64,000 nucleotides of DNA, taken from CALVUJ01 sp045119835 (GTDB taxonomy: Bacteria > Bacillota_I > Bacilli_A > RFN20 > DUOF01). Each line of letters begins with the position of its first letter. Within the stretch, counting starts at the first letter, position 1. The notes beneath the pieces are model-generated. The model ran no database searches, was not told the DNA's origin, and saw nothing but the letters and a program-made list of their open reading frames with translations. The translations under genes were made by a program, and so were the position numbers. The stretch lies in assembly GCA_045119835.1 (NCBI GenBank), contig JBGVED010000022.1:124001-188000 (forward strand), read 5' to 3'. Positions 18,201 through 24,988 of this stretch are shown here, one piece after another.

Positions 18201-21010
18201 TCGAACCTTATGATAAAGGACTAGTTGATAATGAAGCTTCAATAATTACTCCTAACGACAGATTAAATGCACTAACAGTTAATTTTACATCTAATAATGA
18301 AAACACATTCCATTTTAATGTAGTAGATTCTGGACCAGGATCTGCAGACCACTGTGTTAAATCCGCTGATGAATTAAATATAGTAGTTGTACCAAAAGAT
18401 TTAAAAATAGAGCCTATATACCCAGACTTAGTAATACCTCCACATTATAGTACAACTGATTATGACGAAGCTAGCCCTAATACTGTACCTTTATCTATGT
18501 TAACTGCATCATCTGATGAAGAAACAGAAAAAACAGATACGGCTATGAAACAAGTTGCTTTTGACTATAACTTATTAAGCGGAAAGAAGAAAGAAACAAA
18601 TCCATGTAGTGGACCTATTAACTTCTTAGACCCATATCCTACTGATGATAAAATACAAGAATTAGAAAACCATTATCCTAAAGTATTTATAGACGAAATA
18701 GAATCGCAAATGTATAGTTGCAATCATCCTGGTTGTCCAATAGCGCAACCTATGGCAAAGAATTTTGCTATGCTACAAGATGCTATAATGAATCAATCAA
18801 AACGTGTAGAACAAAGATTATGTAAATTAGAAAACATATTGTCTACTGTTATGAGAAATCAAAGTCGTTTAGGATCTAGAATAAATATAAATTGTGTATA
18901 CTATGGTGGACAATCTGTGTACGGTAAGTACAAATGTATTAGATGTTTACATGATGATAGAATACATGATGGAGCCATAGTGACATTGGATCAATGCTTA
19001 AACTGTACAAGATATGAACCTATTCTAGGTCAAGTATATCAAATACTAGACGAAACTGGATTGAATGCGTCTATTATATTAGATGATATGCAGATGAGTT
19101 ATTCAGACTTATATGCTATGCAACAATTAAATATGGGGACATTAAGAAGTCCTCAATATGATTATGTTGAAGTAAGCGGAGATAAGAATTGTAAAAAACC
19201 AGAAAAAACTAGAATAGATATATGGAAAGAAGCTAACAAAGAAGCTTTCTTGAAAAAGAAAGAAGACGTATCGAAATTAAAAGAAGAAACTACGGAAACT
19301 ATTATAGAAGGAGATACTCCAGCTACAAATGTAGAATTAACAGAAGAAGAATTAAGAAAAATTCTTAATACTCAAGATGAAACTTTAACAGAAGATGAGT
19401 TAAGAGATATGCTTTCAAAAACTCCTACAAATGATATGTCAGTTGGAGACAAAACAGTATCTGTAGATGATAATGGAAATGTTAAAGTAAAACAAATTAA
19501 AAATGTTTCAAATATAAAAGAAACAGATTATATATTTAGAATGGATTGGAATCAAACTTATTTTAATCAACAAGAGGCAGATGTTAAAACATATCCTGCT
19601 GAAGGTATCATAGCCAGATACAAAAAAATAGATCCAGATGTAGACTATGAAACTTATTTACAAGAATTAGATCCAGAATTAGATAAAGACGTAATAGAAG
19701 ATGTACATAAAGAAATGTCTTTATTAGGTGGTCAATGGGTTGACACAAGAGAAGAAGCTGAAACTATACAAACAAATAAATATTCAAGTGAAAACTTTTA
19801 CTTCGATGGTTTTGCTGAAATAAAAACAGTGGTAACTGCTGCAGGTAGCGGTAGCGGCGGCGGATTCAGCGGATCCAGTGGTATTGGAGCAGAATGTCGT
19901 TCTAAAATAGTAGAAATGGCTGCTAAAATAGTAGCTGACTATGATGCTGGTAAAGCTAAATATTGTCAAGTTCCTAGAACTGTTCAATATGATAAACCAA
20001 AAAGTAGCGGAGGTAAAGTTTGTTATGACTGTACAAGTTTTACATCATGCTGTTATCACCATGCAGGTTTAAAATCTATGTATGATAAATCGTGCAGCGG
20101 TGGTTCATTAATAGCTGAAATAGTTAATAACGGAGGAGAAATGTGGCTACTTAATGACGAAGGATTATCAAAAGCTAAGCCTGGAGATGTTGTACTTAAA
20201 GCAAATAGCAAAGTATCTCAATCAGATATGGGATCTAAAATAAGTACAAGTCATGCTATGGTTTATGTTGGTAATGGTAAAATATCACATGCTTCAAGTT
20301 CTAAATCAGGAATCAAAACAGAGGACTTAAAATCTAGTTTTAGATGGAAAGACGGAAAACATTTCTTCGTAAGACCTAAAGATTTAATGGACGCCGATGC
20401 TAAAGCATCAAAAAGTATCAGTACTACTGATGACCCAGCAGATAAAAATTCAACTTCTAATAAAGTTGAAAATGTTCCTGGAGTAGGAGTTAAATCTGTT
20501 AACTCTATTAATAAAACTAATATTAATAGTACTCCTTCTAGTTTTTTAGGAACAATAGACGGCCATGATTATATAGCCAAAGTACCTAAAGCTGTTTGTT
20601 CTTCTTATTTTGGAACAGGAACATGCGCATCTGGATTAGGATTAGAAAATGGTAAAACATGTGCTAGTCACAATTTACCTTATGGAACTAAAATTTATAT
20701 CCCAGCTTTAAAAGATAAACTTGGTAATGATGGTGTATTAGTTGTTACAGATACAGGAGGTCCTACATTTGACTTTGATATTTTTACAAACAAGAGTATA
20801 GGAAAAATTAATGCCGATGTTTATATTTTAGCATGGGGAACAGGAAAAACAGCACCAAGCTATACTTGGGGATTAAATTTATATTCTGATTCTCAATGGA
20901 ATGGATTAAAAACAGCTTGGGCAAAATATAAATCAATGAACGGACAATTAATAAACTTCTTAAAATTCAGTCAAGAAGATGCTAATATAAAAAATCATAA
21001 AAGATATTAA
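15242..21010 (+). CDS. Giant multi-domain peptidoglycan hydrolase, probable virion/tail-associated lysin
   Basis: A 1922-residue protein carrying five recognisable cell-wall domains. (1) Amidase_2 at about 35-185: zinc ligands H47, H158 and C166. (2) Phage tail lysozyme at about 547-697, with likely catalytic E580 in QQESTMDP. (3) M23 endopeptidase at about 719-853: H747 and D751 in HKGID, then H826 and H828 in HLH. (4) NlpC/P60-like at about 1560-1710: C1597, H1671, perhaps H1683. (5) A C-terminal 3D domain at about 1800-1905 with D1837, D1844 and D1846. Linkers are Gly/Ser-rich or TSKPED repeats (16258-16320). A cysteine-rich module occupies about 1157-1262. The size and absence of a signal peptide suggest a structural wall-penetration protein rather than a simple endolysin. 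Strong AAAGGAGG; terminator downstream. Confidence 0.9.
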   Translation: MANTVGGGAGNTQSSARTNIIKKLMPDSLAGKSYWKTGQTNTWIVVHNTAGGTASTNTNYFHNGSDGRYTCTHFVIDDKEIYQLLELNWKGTHAGGTAGQMWKDNPIDTSSCGNSNSIGIEVADGDTVDHNKAIEVCIELIRYLMKELNIDTNHVVRHGDCSDKNCPATIMKLNKWGYIKEQIKKRNEENKSIELDTTKISSNGGGTGEGGGGGSTGGTGTTNVVDILPNVDHRYNIANMDEVKGACLVFYPPYNSCSMADREKHFEEWKWDRKYHYIIDHTYDVDANPDDDIPEITECTATLGTTTPEDGKENENKPGTGEENPPATPASFYVKSPTDTSKPEDTSKPEDTSKPTDTPSSNSNLGWTTPEVSGPDAVEDNCITIKGGFEKVENRLLQCYGLEDNNKATYINRSLFSNHPEKHNIMIACFIPAYEDLEKDKITYEQVEKNIVNSVSKILWANGLNTKDLWREFDMNRAPSPVTYLDRDKWKDLLTEIDKQLEWRNKKFGVVSTEYAKYVAVISEYIHGSSSGGETGSPGSGTTPDIGNIGETAKAVWTFFTGAGYSPQCAAGIMGNLQQESTMDPNRKQSGGGPGRGIAQWTVGSGRYNGLVAHAKSKGKEWNDLQSQLEWIDLELQGKDSTTLSKLKSLVGGFNQFKKISDVKRACDVFEQAFERAGKPMMANRYKYAEGFYTKFSGGSTASIAPAEIMFSAKAKGTLSWPCPSTKSISSRFGYRKPPCPGASSNHKGIDIPCPSGSDVVAAAAGKVAVVSSQSARGNYVVIDHGDGLGTLYQHLSRATVSVGATVTNGQTIAKSGATGVGVGPHLHFEVHEGFSGTKGTPVNPENYVSPGTATGSISGNGSGGNAGTGNNESTGGAQYDIQGPLVNSPHGDIVNPGPAASLPYSGNSMGGLDHDDWGGKTIYKVGEPEDENLEKPVIENVLTSEEYKEFCERFIMGEEFNEDGSFSTAVNFKKYWELIDIYVADFEPYDKGLVDNEASIITPNDRLNALTVNFTSNNENTFHFNVVDSGPGSADHCVKSADELNIVVVPKDLKIEPIYPDLVIPPHYSTTDYDEASPNTVPLSMLTASSDEETEKTDTAMKQVAFDYNLLSGKKKETNPCSGPINFLDPYPTDDKIQELENHYPKVFIDEIESQMYSCNHPGCPIAQPMAKNFAMLQDAIMNQSKRVEQRLCKLENILSTVMRNQSRLGSRININCVYYGGQSVYGKYKCIRCLHDDRIHDGAIVTLDQCLNCTRYEPILGQVYQILDETGLNASIILDDMQMSYSDLYAMQQLNMGTLRSPQYDYVEVSGDKNCKKPEKTRIDIWKEANKEAFLKKKEDVSKLKEETTETIIEGDTPATNVELTEEELRKILNTQDETLTEDELRDMLSKTPTNDMSVGDKTVSVDDNGNVKVKQIKNVSNIKETDYIFRMDWNQTYFNQQEADVKTYPAEGIIARYKKIDPDVDYETYLQELDPELDKDVIEDVHKEMSLLGGQWVDTREEAETIQTNKYSSENFYFDGFAEIKTVVTAAGSGSGGGFSGSSGIGAECRSKIVEMAAKIVADYDAGKAKYCQVPRTVQYDKPKSSGGKVCYDCTSFTSCCYHHAGLKSMYDKSCSGGSLIAEIVNNGGEMWLLNDEGLSKAKPGDVVLKANSKVSQSDMGSKISTSHAMVYVGNGKISHASSSKSGIKTEDLKSSFRWKDGKHFFVRPKDLMDADAKASKSISTTDDPADKNSTSNKVENVPGVGVKSVNSINKTNINSTPSSFLGTIDGHDYIAKVPKAVCSSYFGTGTCASGLGLENGKTCASHNLPYGTKIYIPALKDKLGNDGVLVVTDTGGPTFDFDIFTNKSIGKINADVYILAWGTGKTAPSYTWGLNLYSDSQWNGLKTAWAKYKSMNGQLINFLKFSQEDANIKNHKRY
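16258..16320 (+). repeat. TSKPED/TDT tandem repeat linker in the giant lysin
   Basis: Short in-frame direct repeats of an 18-base unit encode three successive Thr-Ser-Lys-Pro-(Glu/Thr)-Asp units. This Pro/Thr-rich flexible spacer lies between the N-terminal amidase part and the following module. Such repeats can vary in number by slippage. Confidence 0.75.
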
Positions 21011-21035
21011 CTTTTATATAGAGTGTGTACATATA

Positions 21036-21085
21036 TTAGTAGTGTAAGGCGAAAGCTTTACAACTACTAATTACTCTCTCTTTTT
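21036..21085 (+). terminator. Intrinsic terminator after the giant lysin gene
   Basis: TTAGTAGTGTAAGGC (21036-21050) and GCTTTACAACTACTAA (21055-21070) form a long stem with one bulge and a GAAA tetraloop, followed by TTACTCTCTCTTTTT. It lies 25 bases after the lysin stop. Confidence 0.88.
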
Positions 21086-21165
21086 ATAACCTTTTAATTA
21101 TTTTTCATATATACACTCCTTCCAAATTTTATATTTTATATATGGATCGGTTACATATATAAAGC

Positions 21166-21201
21166 AAAAAGGACTAGACCCCCCTTAACTAGTCCTTTTT
21201 T
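21166..21201. terminator. Second, probably bidirectional terminator
   Basis: AAAAAGGACTAG (21166-21177) and CTAGTCCTTTTT (21189-21200) form a perfect 12-bp stem with an 11-base loop. There are A residues before and T residues after, so it could act on both strands. With the hairpin at 21036 it isolates the lysin transcript from the RNA region that follows. Confidence 0.85.
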
Positions 21202-21239
21202 GTTGCGTAAATATAGTGAAACATACACTAGTATATGAG

Positions 21240-21455
21240 CCTTAAATTTAAAAGCGTAGGACCTGATATAATTATACGAATAGGTCACTGTTAAATTGTT
21301 AAGTGATACAAGAGAATCTAAATATTAATGATGTTGAGAGTGGCGGCTTGAAAGCGTCAGTGCCTGCTGATTCATTAATTGATTCTACACAAACCCGAAT
21401 CGTTATAACTATAATAATTACGCCATAAATCCTCGTGGTGATTTTAAATTTAAGG
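21240..21455 (+). ncRNA. Candidate structured RNA, multibranched, about 216 nt
   Basis: No protein frame is apparent here, but strong complementarity is. CCTTAAATTTAAAA (21240-21253) pairs perfectly with TTTTAAATTTAAGG (21442-21455) and closes the element. Inside are GACCT 21260-21264 / AGGTC 21282-21286, TCACT 21285-21289 / AGTGA 21302-21306 (partly exclusive with the former), AGAATC 21313-21318 / GATTCT 21381-21386 and ATTAATGA 21324-21331 / TCATTAAT 21372-21379, enclosing a GC-richer apex (GGCGGCTTGAAAGCGTC). The strand is assumed from the neighbouring tRNA. I do not recognise the family. Large phage RNAs such as ROOL or GOLLD also occur next to phage tRNAs, but I cannot claim homology. 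Confidence 0.55.
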
Positions 21456-21542
21456 TAAGACATCATATCTAGATAATAAGAAACGAAGATATTATATATC
21501 GATTATATTTATAGTAATATATATGTACGAAATTTATATATA

Positions 21543-21550
21543 AGAGGTGA
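21543..21550 (+). promoter_or_regulatory. Strong ribosome binding site of the lysine-rich microprotein
   Basis: AGAGGTGA is a near-complete anti-16S match and lies five bases before the ATG at 21556. It is the main reason for calling such a short frame a gene. Confidence 0.7.
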
Positions 21551-21555
21551 TTATC

Positions 21556-21639
21556 ATGGCTTGTATGCCTAAAGGAGCAGCTAAGAAAGGTAAGAAAAAA
21601 GGCGGTAAAAAATGTGGAGGAAAGAAAAAACCTTGTTAG
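21556..21639 (+). CDS. 27-residue Lys/Gly/Cys-rich microprotein
   Basis: A very short frame with an excellent ribosome binding site encodes a peptide beginning MACMPKGAAKK and ending CGGKKKPC. Twelve of its 27 residues are lysine, with six glycines and three cysteines, and there are no acidic residues. The strong positive charge suggests binding to nucleic acid, or a virion or DNA-packaging role like a protamine; the cysteines could bind metal or form disulphides. It sits between two non-coding, structured stretches and a tRNA. It resembles no family I know, and function is inferred from composition only. Confidence 0.6.
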   Translation: MACMPKGAAKKGKKKGGKKCGGKKKPC

Positions 21640-21663
21640 CTAACATATATTAATAGTAATAGT

Positions 21664-21883
21664 TCTCAACACACTTAAAGCTCAAATGTGTTATATTTAT
21701 ATAACAAAGCTTGTGGACCAGGTTGAGACATTTTTAAATCATTAAATTGGCATAGCCGGGTACCCAAGATTGCGCATAGGGATGTGGACTAAAAAATTTA
21801 ATGATTATTGATCTTGCTTTAGAAACCTTCGAGGACTAAAGCACTATCCATATAGTGACTGAGCTACGGCTGGCTATATGGAT
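21664..21883 (+). other. Chain of stem-loops of unknown function between microprotein and tRNA
   Basis: There is no convincing protein gene in 21640-21890. Four successive hairpin domains can be drawn: TCTCAAC 21664-21670 / GTTGAGA 21722-21728; AATCATTAAATT 21737-21748 / AATTTAATGATT 21795-21806 enclosing a GC-richer core; GCTTTAG 21816-21822 / CTAAAGC 21836-21842; and ATCCATATAG 21846-21855 / CTATATGGAT 21874-21883. None is followed by a T-tract, so they are not terminators. They may be parts of one or more non-coding RNAs or processing sites of the tRNA transcript. Confidence 0.45.
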
Positions 21884-21891
21884 TTATATAT

Positions 21892-21968
21892 GCTTCCATA
21901 GTTTAATGAGTTAAAATACGTCCCTGGTAAGGACGAGCTGCTGGGTGCAATTCCCGCTGGAAGCTCCA
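21892..21968 (+). tRNA. tRNA-Thr (anticodon GGT), CCA encoded
   Basis: A 77-base cloverleaf can be drawn: acceptor GCTTCCA / TGGAAGC (7 bp), D-stem GTTT / AAAT with one G-U pair, anticodon stem CGTCC / GGACG with loop CTGGTAA (anticodon GGT, threonine codons ACC and ACU), a five-base variable loop, and T-stem CTGGG / CCCGC with loop TGCAATT. The 3' TCCA is encoded. The T-stem has a C-C mismatch at its base, and the T-loop has G at the usual pseudouridine position. The D-loop lacks the usual GG pair. The tRNA is therefore somewhat degenerate but of standard length. It probably supplements host tRNA during late translation. Confidence 0.8.
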
Positions 21969-21991
21969 TTAAATAATTGTGAGGTTTGATA

Positions 21992-22306
21992 ATGAATATA
22001 GGTGATTATGTTTATTTATATCTATTTGATTTTAAAAAATCAATAAATAATATGAATAGATTAAGAAATGATAGATTTGGATGTATTACAAACAAAACTA
22101 TATTGTCTAATAACAATGGTAATGATGTAATATTATACAGTATCAGATTATTATGTAATGATAATGTAATTATATATAGGACGGATAACCTATCTACGAA
22201 TATGGTTTCCATAGAACAACTGAAAGAATTAATAAATGATTCAAATATGTCTGACACTAAAAAACAAATATTAAATAATCAAATAGATTGTATAATCAAT
22301 ATGTAG
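21992..22306 (+). CDS. Small hypothetical protein, last plus-strand gene
   Basis: Unknown protein of 104 residues, starting at the ATG at 21992, six bases after GAGGT. The N-terminus (IGDYVYLYLFD) and the alternating hydrophobic pattern through the middle suggest a small beta-rich domain; the C-terminal third (IEQLKELINDSN onward) is probably helical. It follows the tRNA by 23 bases and is closed by a clear terminator. It faces the end of the minus-strand tail cluster. Nothing indicates a function. Confidence 0.65.
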   Translation: MNIGDYVYLYLFDFKKSINNMNRLRNDRFGCITNKTILSNNNGNDVILYSIRLLCNDNVIIYRTDNLSTNMVSIEQLKELINDSNMSDTKKQILNNQIDCIINM

Positions 22307-22334
22307 TTTTTGTAAACTCCTTATTATTAAATAA

Positions 22335-22365
22335 GCCACCCTTACGGGTGGCCTTTCTTTTTTTT
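22335..22365 (+). terminator. Terminator at the convergent junction
   Basis: GCCACCC (22335-22341), loop TTAC, GGGTGGC (22346-22352), then CTTTC and a run of T. It ends the plus-strand transcript shortly before the 3' end of the minus-strand cluster at 22385. In the minus direction there is no clear T-tract, so it is mainly a plus-strand terminator. Confidence 0.92.
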
Positions 22366-22384
22366 ATTTTTGCCATCTTTTTGT

Positions 22385-23512
22385 CTATATAAAAACATTT
22401 TCATCTACTGTATAGTTAAACAATATACCTGATAAACTCAAATACTTTTTGTCATCATTAGCTTTATTTGACCATATTAATGGTACTTTAGCATATAAAA
22501 CTTTAGTATTCTTAGCTATACGATATGCTTGTGCATCTGAAGATGTATAAACTCTTCCTGCTAATGTATTATTAATATAATCTGTATAAATTTCTATGCC
22601 GTAATATTCACAGGTAGTTTCTATAGGATCTCCTGCATGATATAATACAACATCATTATATATATATTCAATATAATCATTTGCTCTTATTGGTACTATA
22701 ACTGAACTATTTTCTATAAAATCTGCTTCATAAAAATGAATATGTTTCAATCCAAAAGGATATATATCTATATTATTTATTTGGGTTTTTACATTTTTTA
22801 AATCAAAATGAAAAACTACTTTACTAAATTTAACTTTTTCATCAAGAATAACTCTTAGCTTTCCTATATTAGAAATAGTATATATAGTTTTGATTGGCTT
22901 TTCAGAAACCATACCATTAACTTCATTTAAAGTAAATATTTCTATATAATCTACGGTATAAGCACCATATATATAAGGGTCTATTTCTATCATATTAAAT
23001 CTAGACATTCCTAATGAAGCTTTACTATTTAAAACATATTCTATTTTTATTTTTTCAGTATTTAGTTCTTCAAATATTATTTTCTTTTCTATATTGTTAT
23101 CAGACATTAATATATTTATATAATCTATATTGTCTTCACCTTCATCTTCATTGCCTACATCTTTATAAACTTTACATGTTAAAGAATTTTTAAACATAGT
23201 ATTACCAGTAGTTAATTTTAAATTAAATATATCGATTGGATCATTTTTAAATTTAGGATGGACAGTGAAACCATATTGATTAAATACACCATAAGCTTCA
23301 GCGTTAAACGTTGTTAACTTACTGTCATAGTCAATTGTATTATTAAAATTAGTTATTTTATTTTCAATAAATTCATTTGCGTAATTCATTATCATTAATT
23401 TTTTACTAATATTATTCATTATTACATCTCTTTTTGCCATCTCTTCGTCAAATTTCTTATTCGCAGTTCTAAAAATTTCATTGTACTCTTGCGAACTTAA
23501 TGTATATTTCAT
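22385..23512 (-). CDS. Structural protein, last gene of the tail/fibre cluster
   Basis: A 375-residue protein of no recognised family. The first 60 residues are charged and helical, likely a short coiled coil (EEMAKRDVIMNNISKKL). The rest is beta-rich with many aromatic residues, as in fibre or lectin-like domains, ending in a segment with CEYYGIEIYTDY. The same plan, a helical N-terminus followed by a beta-sandwich-like body, is shared with the three larger upstream genes, so they may form one family of fibre subunits. A GGCGGTGA site six bases from the ATG supports the start; the upstream gene ends one base before it. It probably belongs to the virion, by location and style only. Confidence 0.6.
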   Translation of the reverse strand: MKYTLSSQEYNEIFRTANKKFDEEMAKRDVIMNNISKKLMIMNYANEFIENKITNFNNTIDYDSKLTTFNAEAYGVFNQYGFTVHPKFKNDPIDIFNLKLTTGNTMFKNSLTCKVYKDVGNEDEGEDNIDYINILMSDNNIEKKIIFEELNTEKIKIEYVLNSKASLGMSRFNMIEIDPYIYGAYTVDYIEIFTLNEVNGMVSEKPIKTIYTISNIGKLRVILDEKVKFSKVVFHFDLKNVKTQINNIDIYPFGLKHIHFYEADFIENSSVIVPIRANDYIEYIYNDVVLYHAGDPIETTCEYYGIEIYTDYINNTLAGRVYTSSDAQAYRIAKNTKVLYAKVPLIWSNKANDDKKYLSLSGILFNYTVDENVFI

Positions 23513-23773
23513 TTACTCACCGCCTTTATTCATTATAAAATACTTATATATCATTTCCGAATGTTGTAAAGTTTTATTAAAAGCTTCGTCTACTTTTTCA
23601 TTGAATTCTTTTAATGACATATACTGATCTGAATCCACTGATGAAGGACAGCTGTATTCATAATTTTCCATATCATTAATGTAGTCTTCAACAAAATTTG
23701 AATAGTTTAATATATTCAAAGTAAACTTATCATATTCATAAGGTCCTCTATATCTCATATTATAATAAATCAT
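23513..23773 (-). CDS. Small protein between fibre-type genes, unknown
   Basis: 86 residues, opening MIYYNMRYRGPYEYDKF, with acidic and aromatic residues and a helical C-terminal half. AGGAG lies eleven bases before the ATG. It abuts the following gene directly and is separated by three bases from the preceding one, so it is part of the same transcript. Such small proteins in fibre clusters may be assembly chaperones or connectors, but nothing specific shows this. Confidence 0.6.
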   Translation of the reverse strand: MIYYNMRYRGPYEYDKFTLNILNYSNFVEDYINDMENYEYSCPSSVDSDQYMSLKEFNEKVDEAFNKTLQHSEMIYKYFIMNKGGE

Positions 23774-23776
23774 CTA

Positions 23777-24988
23777 TTAATCTAACTCCTTTATATATAT
23801 AGAATCTATACTATCAATTGCGTTTTCAATAGAATCTATATAAACTTTTACATTGTAATTTATAAGATCATCTCTTACATATTCACGTATCGTTATGTCA
23901 CGAACATCTATATTTCCATTATATAATAATGTATGATTGTCTAATATTATTGGATCCAAACATTCAGCATAAGATGTTCCATTATCGTATCTAAAAGACA
24001 TAGTTAAACCTTTTTGTGCATCTATATGAATACGTTTTATATCTTTATCTAATCTAATAAAACCATCTTGTAATGAGAAATTCTGATATCTTGGAGCCAT
24101 ATTAAAATTATATTCTAAATTAGAATTGTCATTTATATTTCCGTCTACTATATAGAATTCAACAAAGCAATCTTGTACAGCTAAAAAATTATAACTAGAC
24201 ATAAATGGAAATTCTACTAAATCAGTTCTGCCTGTTGTTTTATATGTTACTACCATATAATTTTTACCACTACAGAATTTATAATTGTTTCCTTGGATAA
24301 GATCGTAATTGATTTTTATTTTATCATTTACTATACTATTTGAACCTATTTTTATTTCCTTTTCTATTACTTTTAATTCCCCTGGAATTTTATATGTTAT
24401 ATTATCATATAAATTATATGGCAATGCTACAATGGTTTCATCTATTTTACCAGAAGTAAACTTGAATGTTATCGATTTATTATCTATATTATTTACGTTG
24501 GCGAAACAAGCTATAGTTGAACCTTCAACGAAATCATGATTACCTAAATCTATTATTGTTAATTGGTCTTCCGTAGTTATATTCCAGCTATTTGCTTCAA
24601 ACACTAATGTTTTTCCTAATGTAGTACTATTAGTTTCTTCAGCACATCTTTTATAAAAATAATCTGCTTTGGCCTCTAATTCGGTTAATGTAGCTTCTAT
24701 ATATAATTTTAATTGTGCATACTCATTTGTAAGAATAGATTCTAGTACTTGATAAAGTATCTGTATATCTTTATACATCATTTCGAAACAATAATTTATT
24801 TCTGTTGGATTAAAATAATCGCCTGGCTTGGAAATATAAGCTTCAAATAAAGACAGTCTTGCATTTATTTGTTGAACGGCAGCCATTACTTCATCATTAG
24901 AAGGATAGTAATTATTTCTAATAAAAGCATTCATTATTAATTGTTTATGATATTTTAACTTCTCTAACATATCTTTATAGATTTCCAT
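23777..24988 (-). CDS. Structural protein, helical N-terminus and beta-rich body
   Basis: 403 residues, not recognised. About the first 130 residues are helical (KLKYHKQLIMNAFI through a long stretch ending LTELEAKADYFYKR) and probably form a trimeric coiled coil. From about 140 onward the pattern is beta-rich, with carbohydrate-binding-like strands (ITIDLGNHDF-type, MVVTYKTTGRTD). The stop of the upstream gene overlaps the start as TAATG, and GGTGA precedes the ATG. The arrangement suggests a fibre or baseplate-attached decoration subunit. Function is inferred from position in the tail cluster and from composition. Confidence 0.6.
   Translation of the reverse strand: MEIYKDMLEKLKYHKQLIMNAFIRNNYYPSNDEVMAAVQQINARLSLFEAYISKPGDYFNPTEINYCFEMMYKDIQILYQVLESILTNEYAQLKLYIEATLTELEAKADYFYKRCAEETNSTTLGKTLVFEANSWNITTEDQLTIIDLGNHDFVEGSTIACFANVNNIDNKSITFKFTSGKIDETIVALPYNLYDNITYKIPGELKVIEKEIKIGSNSIVNDKIKINYDLIQGNNYKFCSGKNYMVVTYKTTGRTDLVEFPFMSSYNFLAVQDCFVEFYIVDGNINDNSNLEYNFNMAPRYQNFSLQDGFIRLDKDIKRIHIDAQKGLTMSFRYDNGTSYAECLDPIILDNHTLLYNGNIDVRDITIREYVRDDLINYNVKVYIDSIENAIDSIDSIYIKELD

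Noticed and set aside
21203..21540. Group I intron or RNase P/tmRNA-like RNA
   Set aside because: The conserved core segments I know for these RNAs (P/Q/R/S elements, tmRNA tRNA-like ends, RNase P core) are not visible, and there is no interrupted gene.
21846..21872. Minus-strand tRNA suggested by GTAGCTCAGT, a typical D-arm sequence
   Set aside because: No T-arm, anticodon arm or acceptor stem can be fitted around it; the sequence is better explained as the loop of the plus-strand hairpin at 21846-21883.
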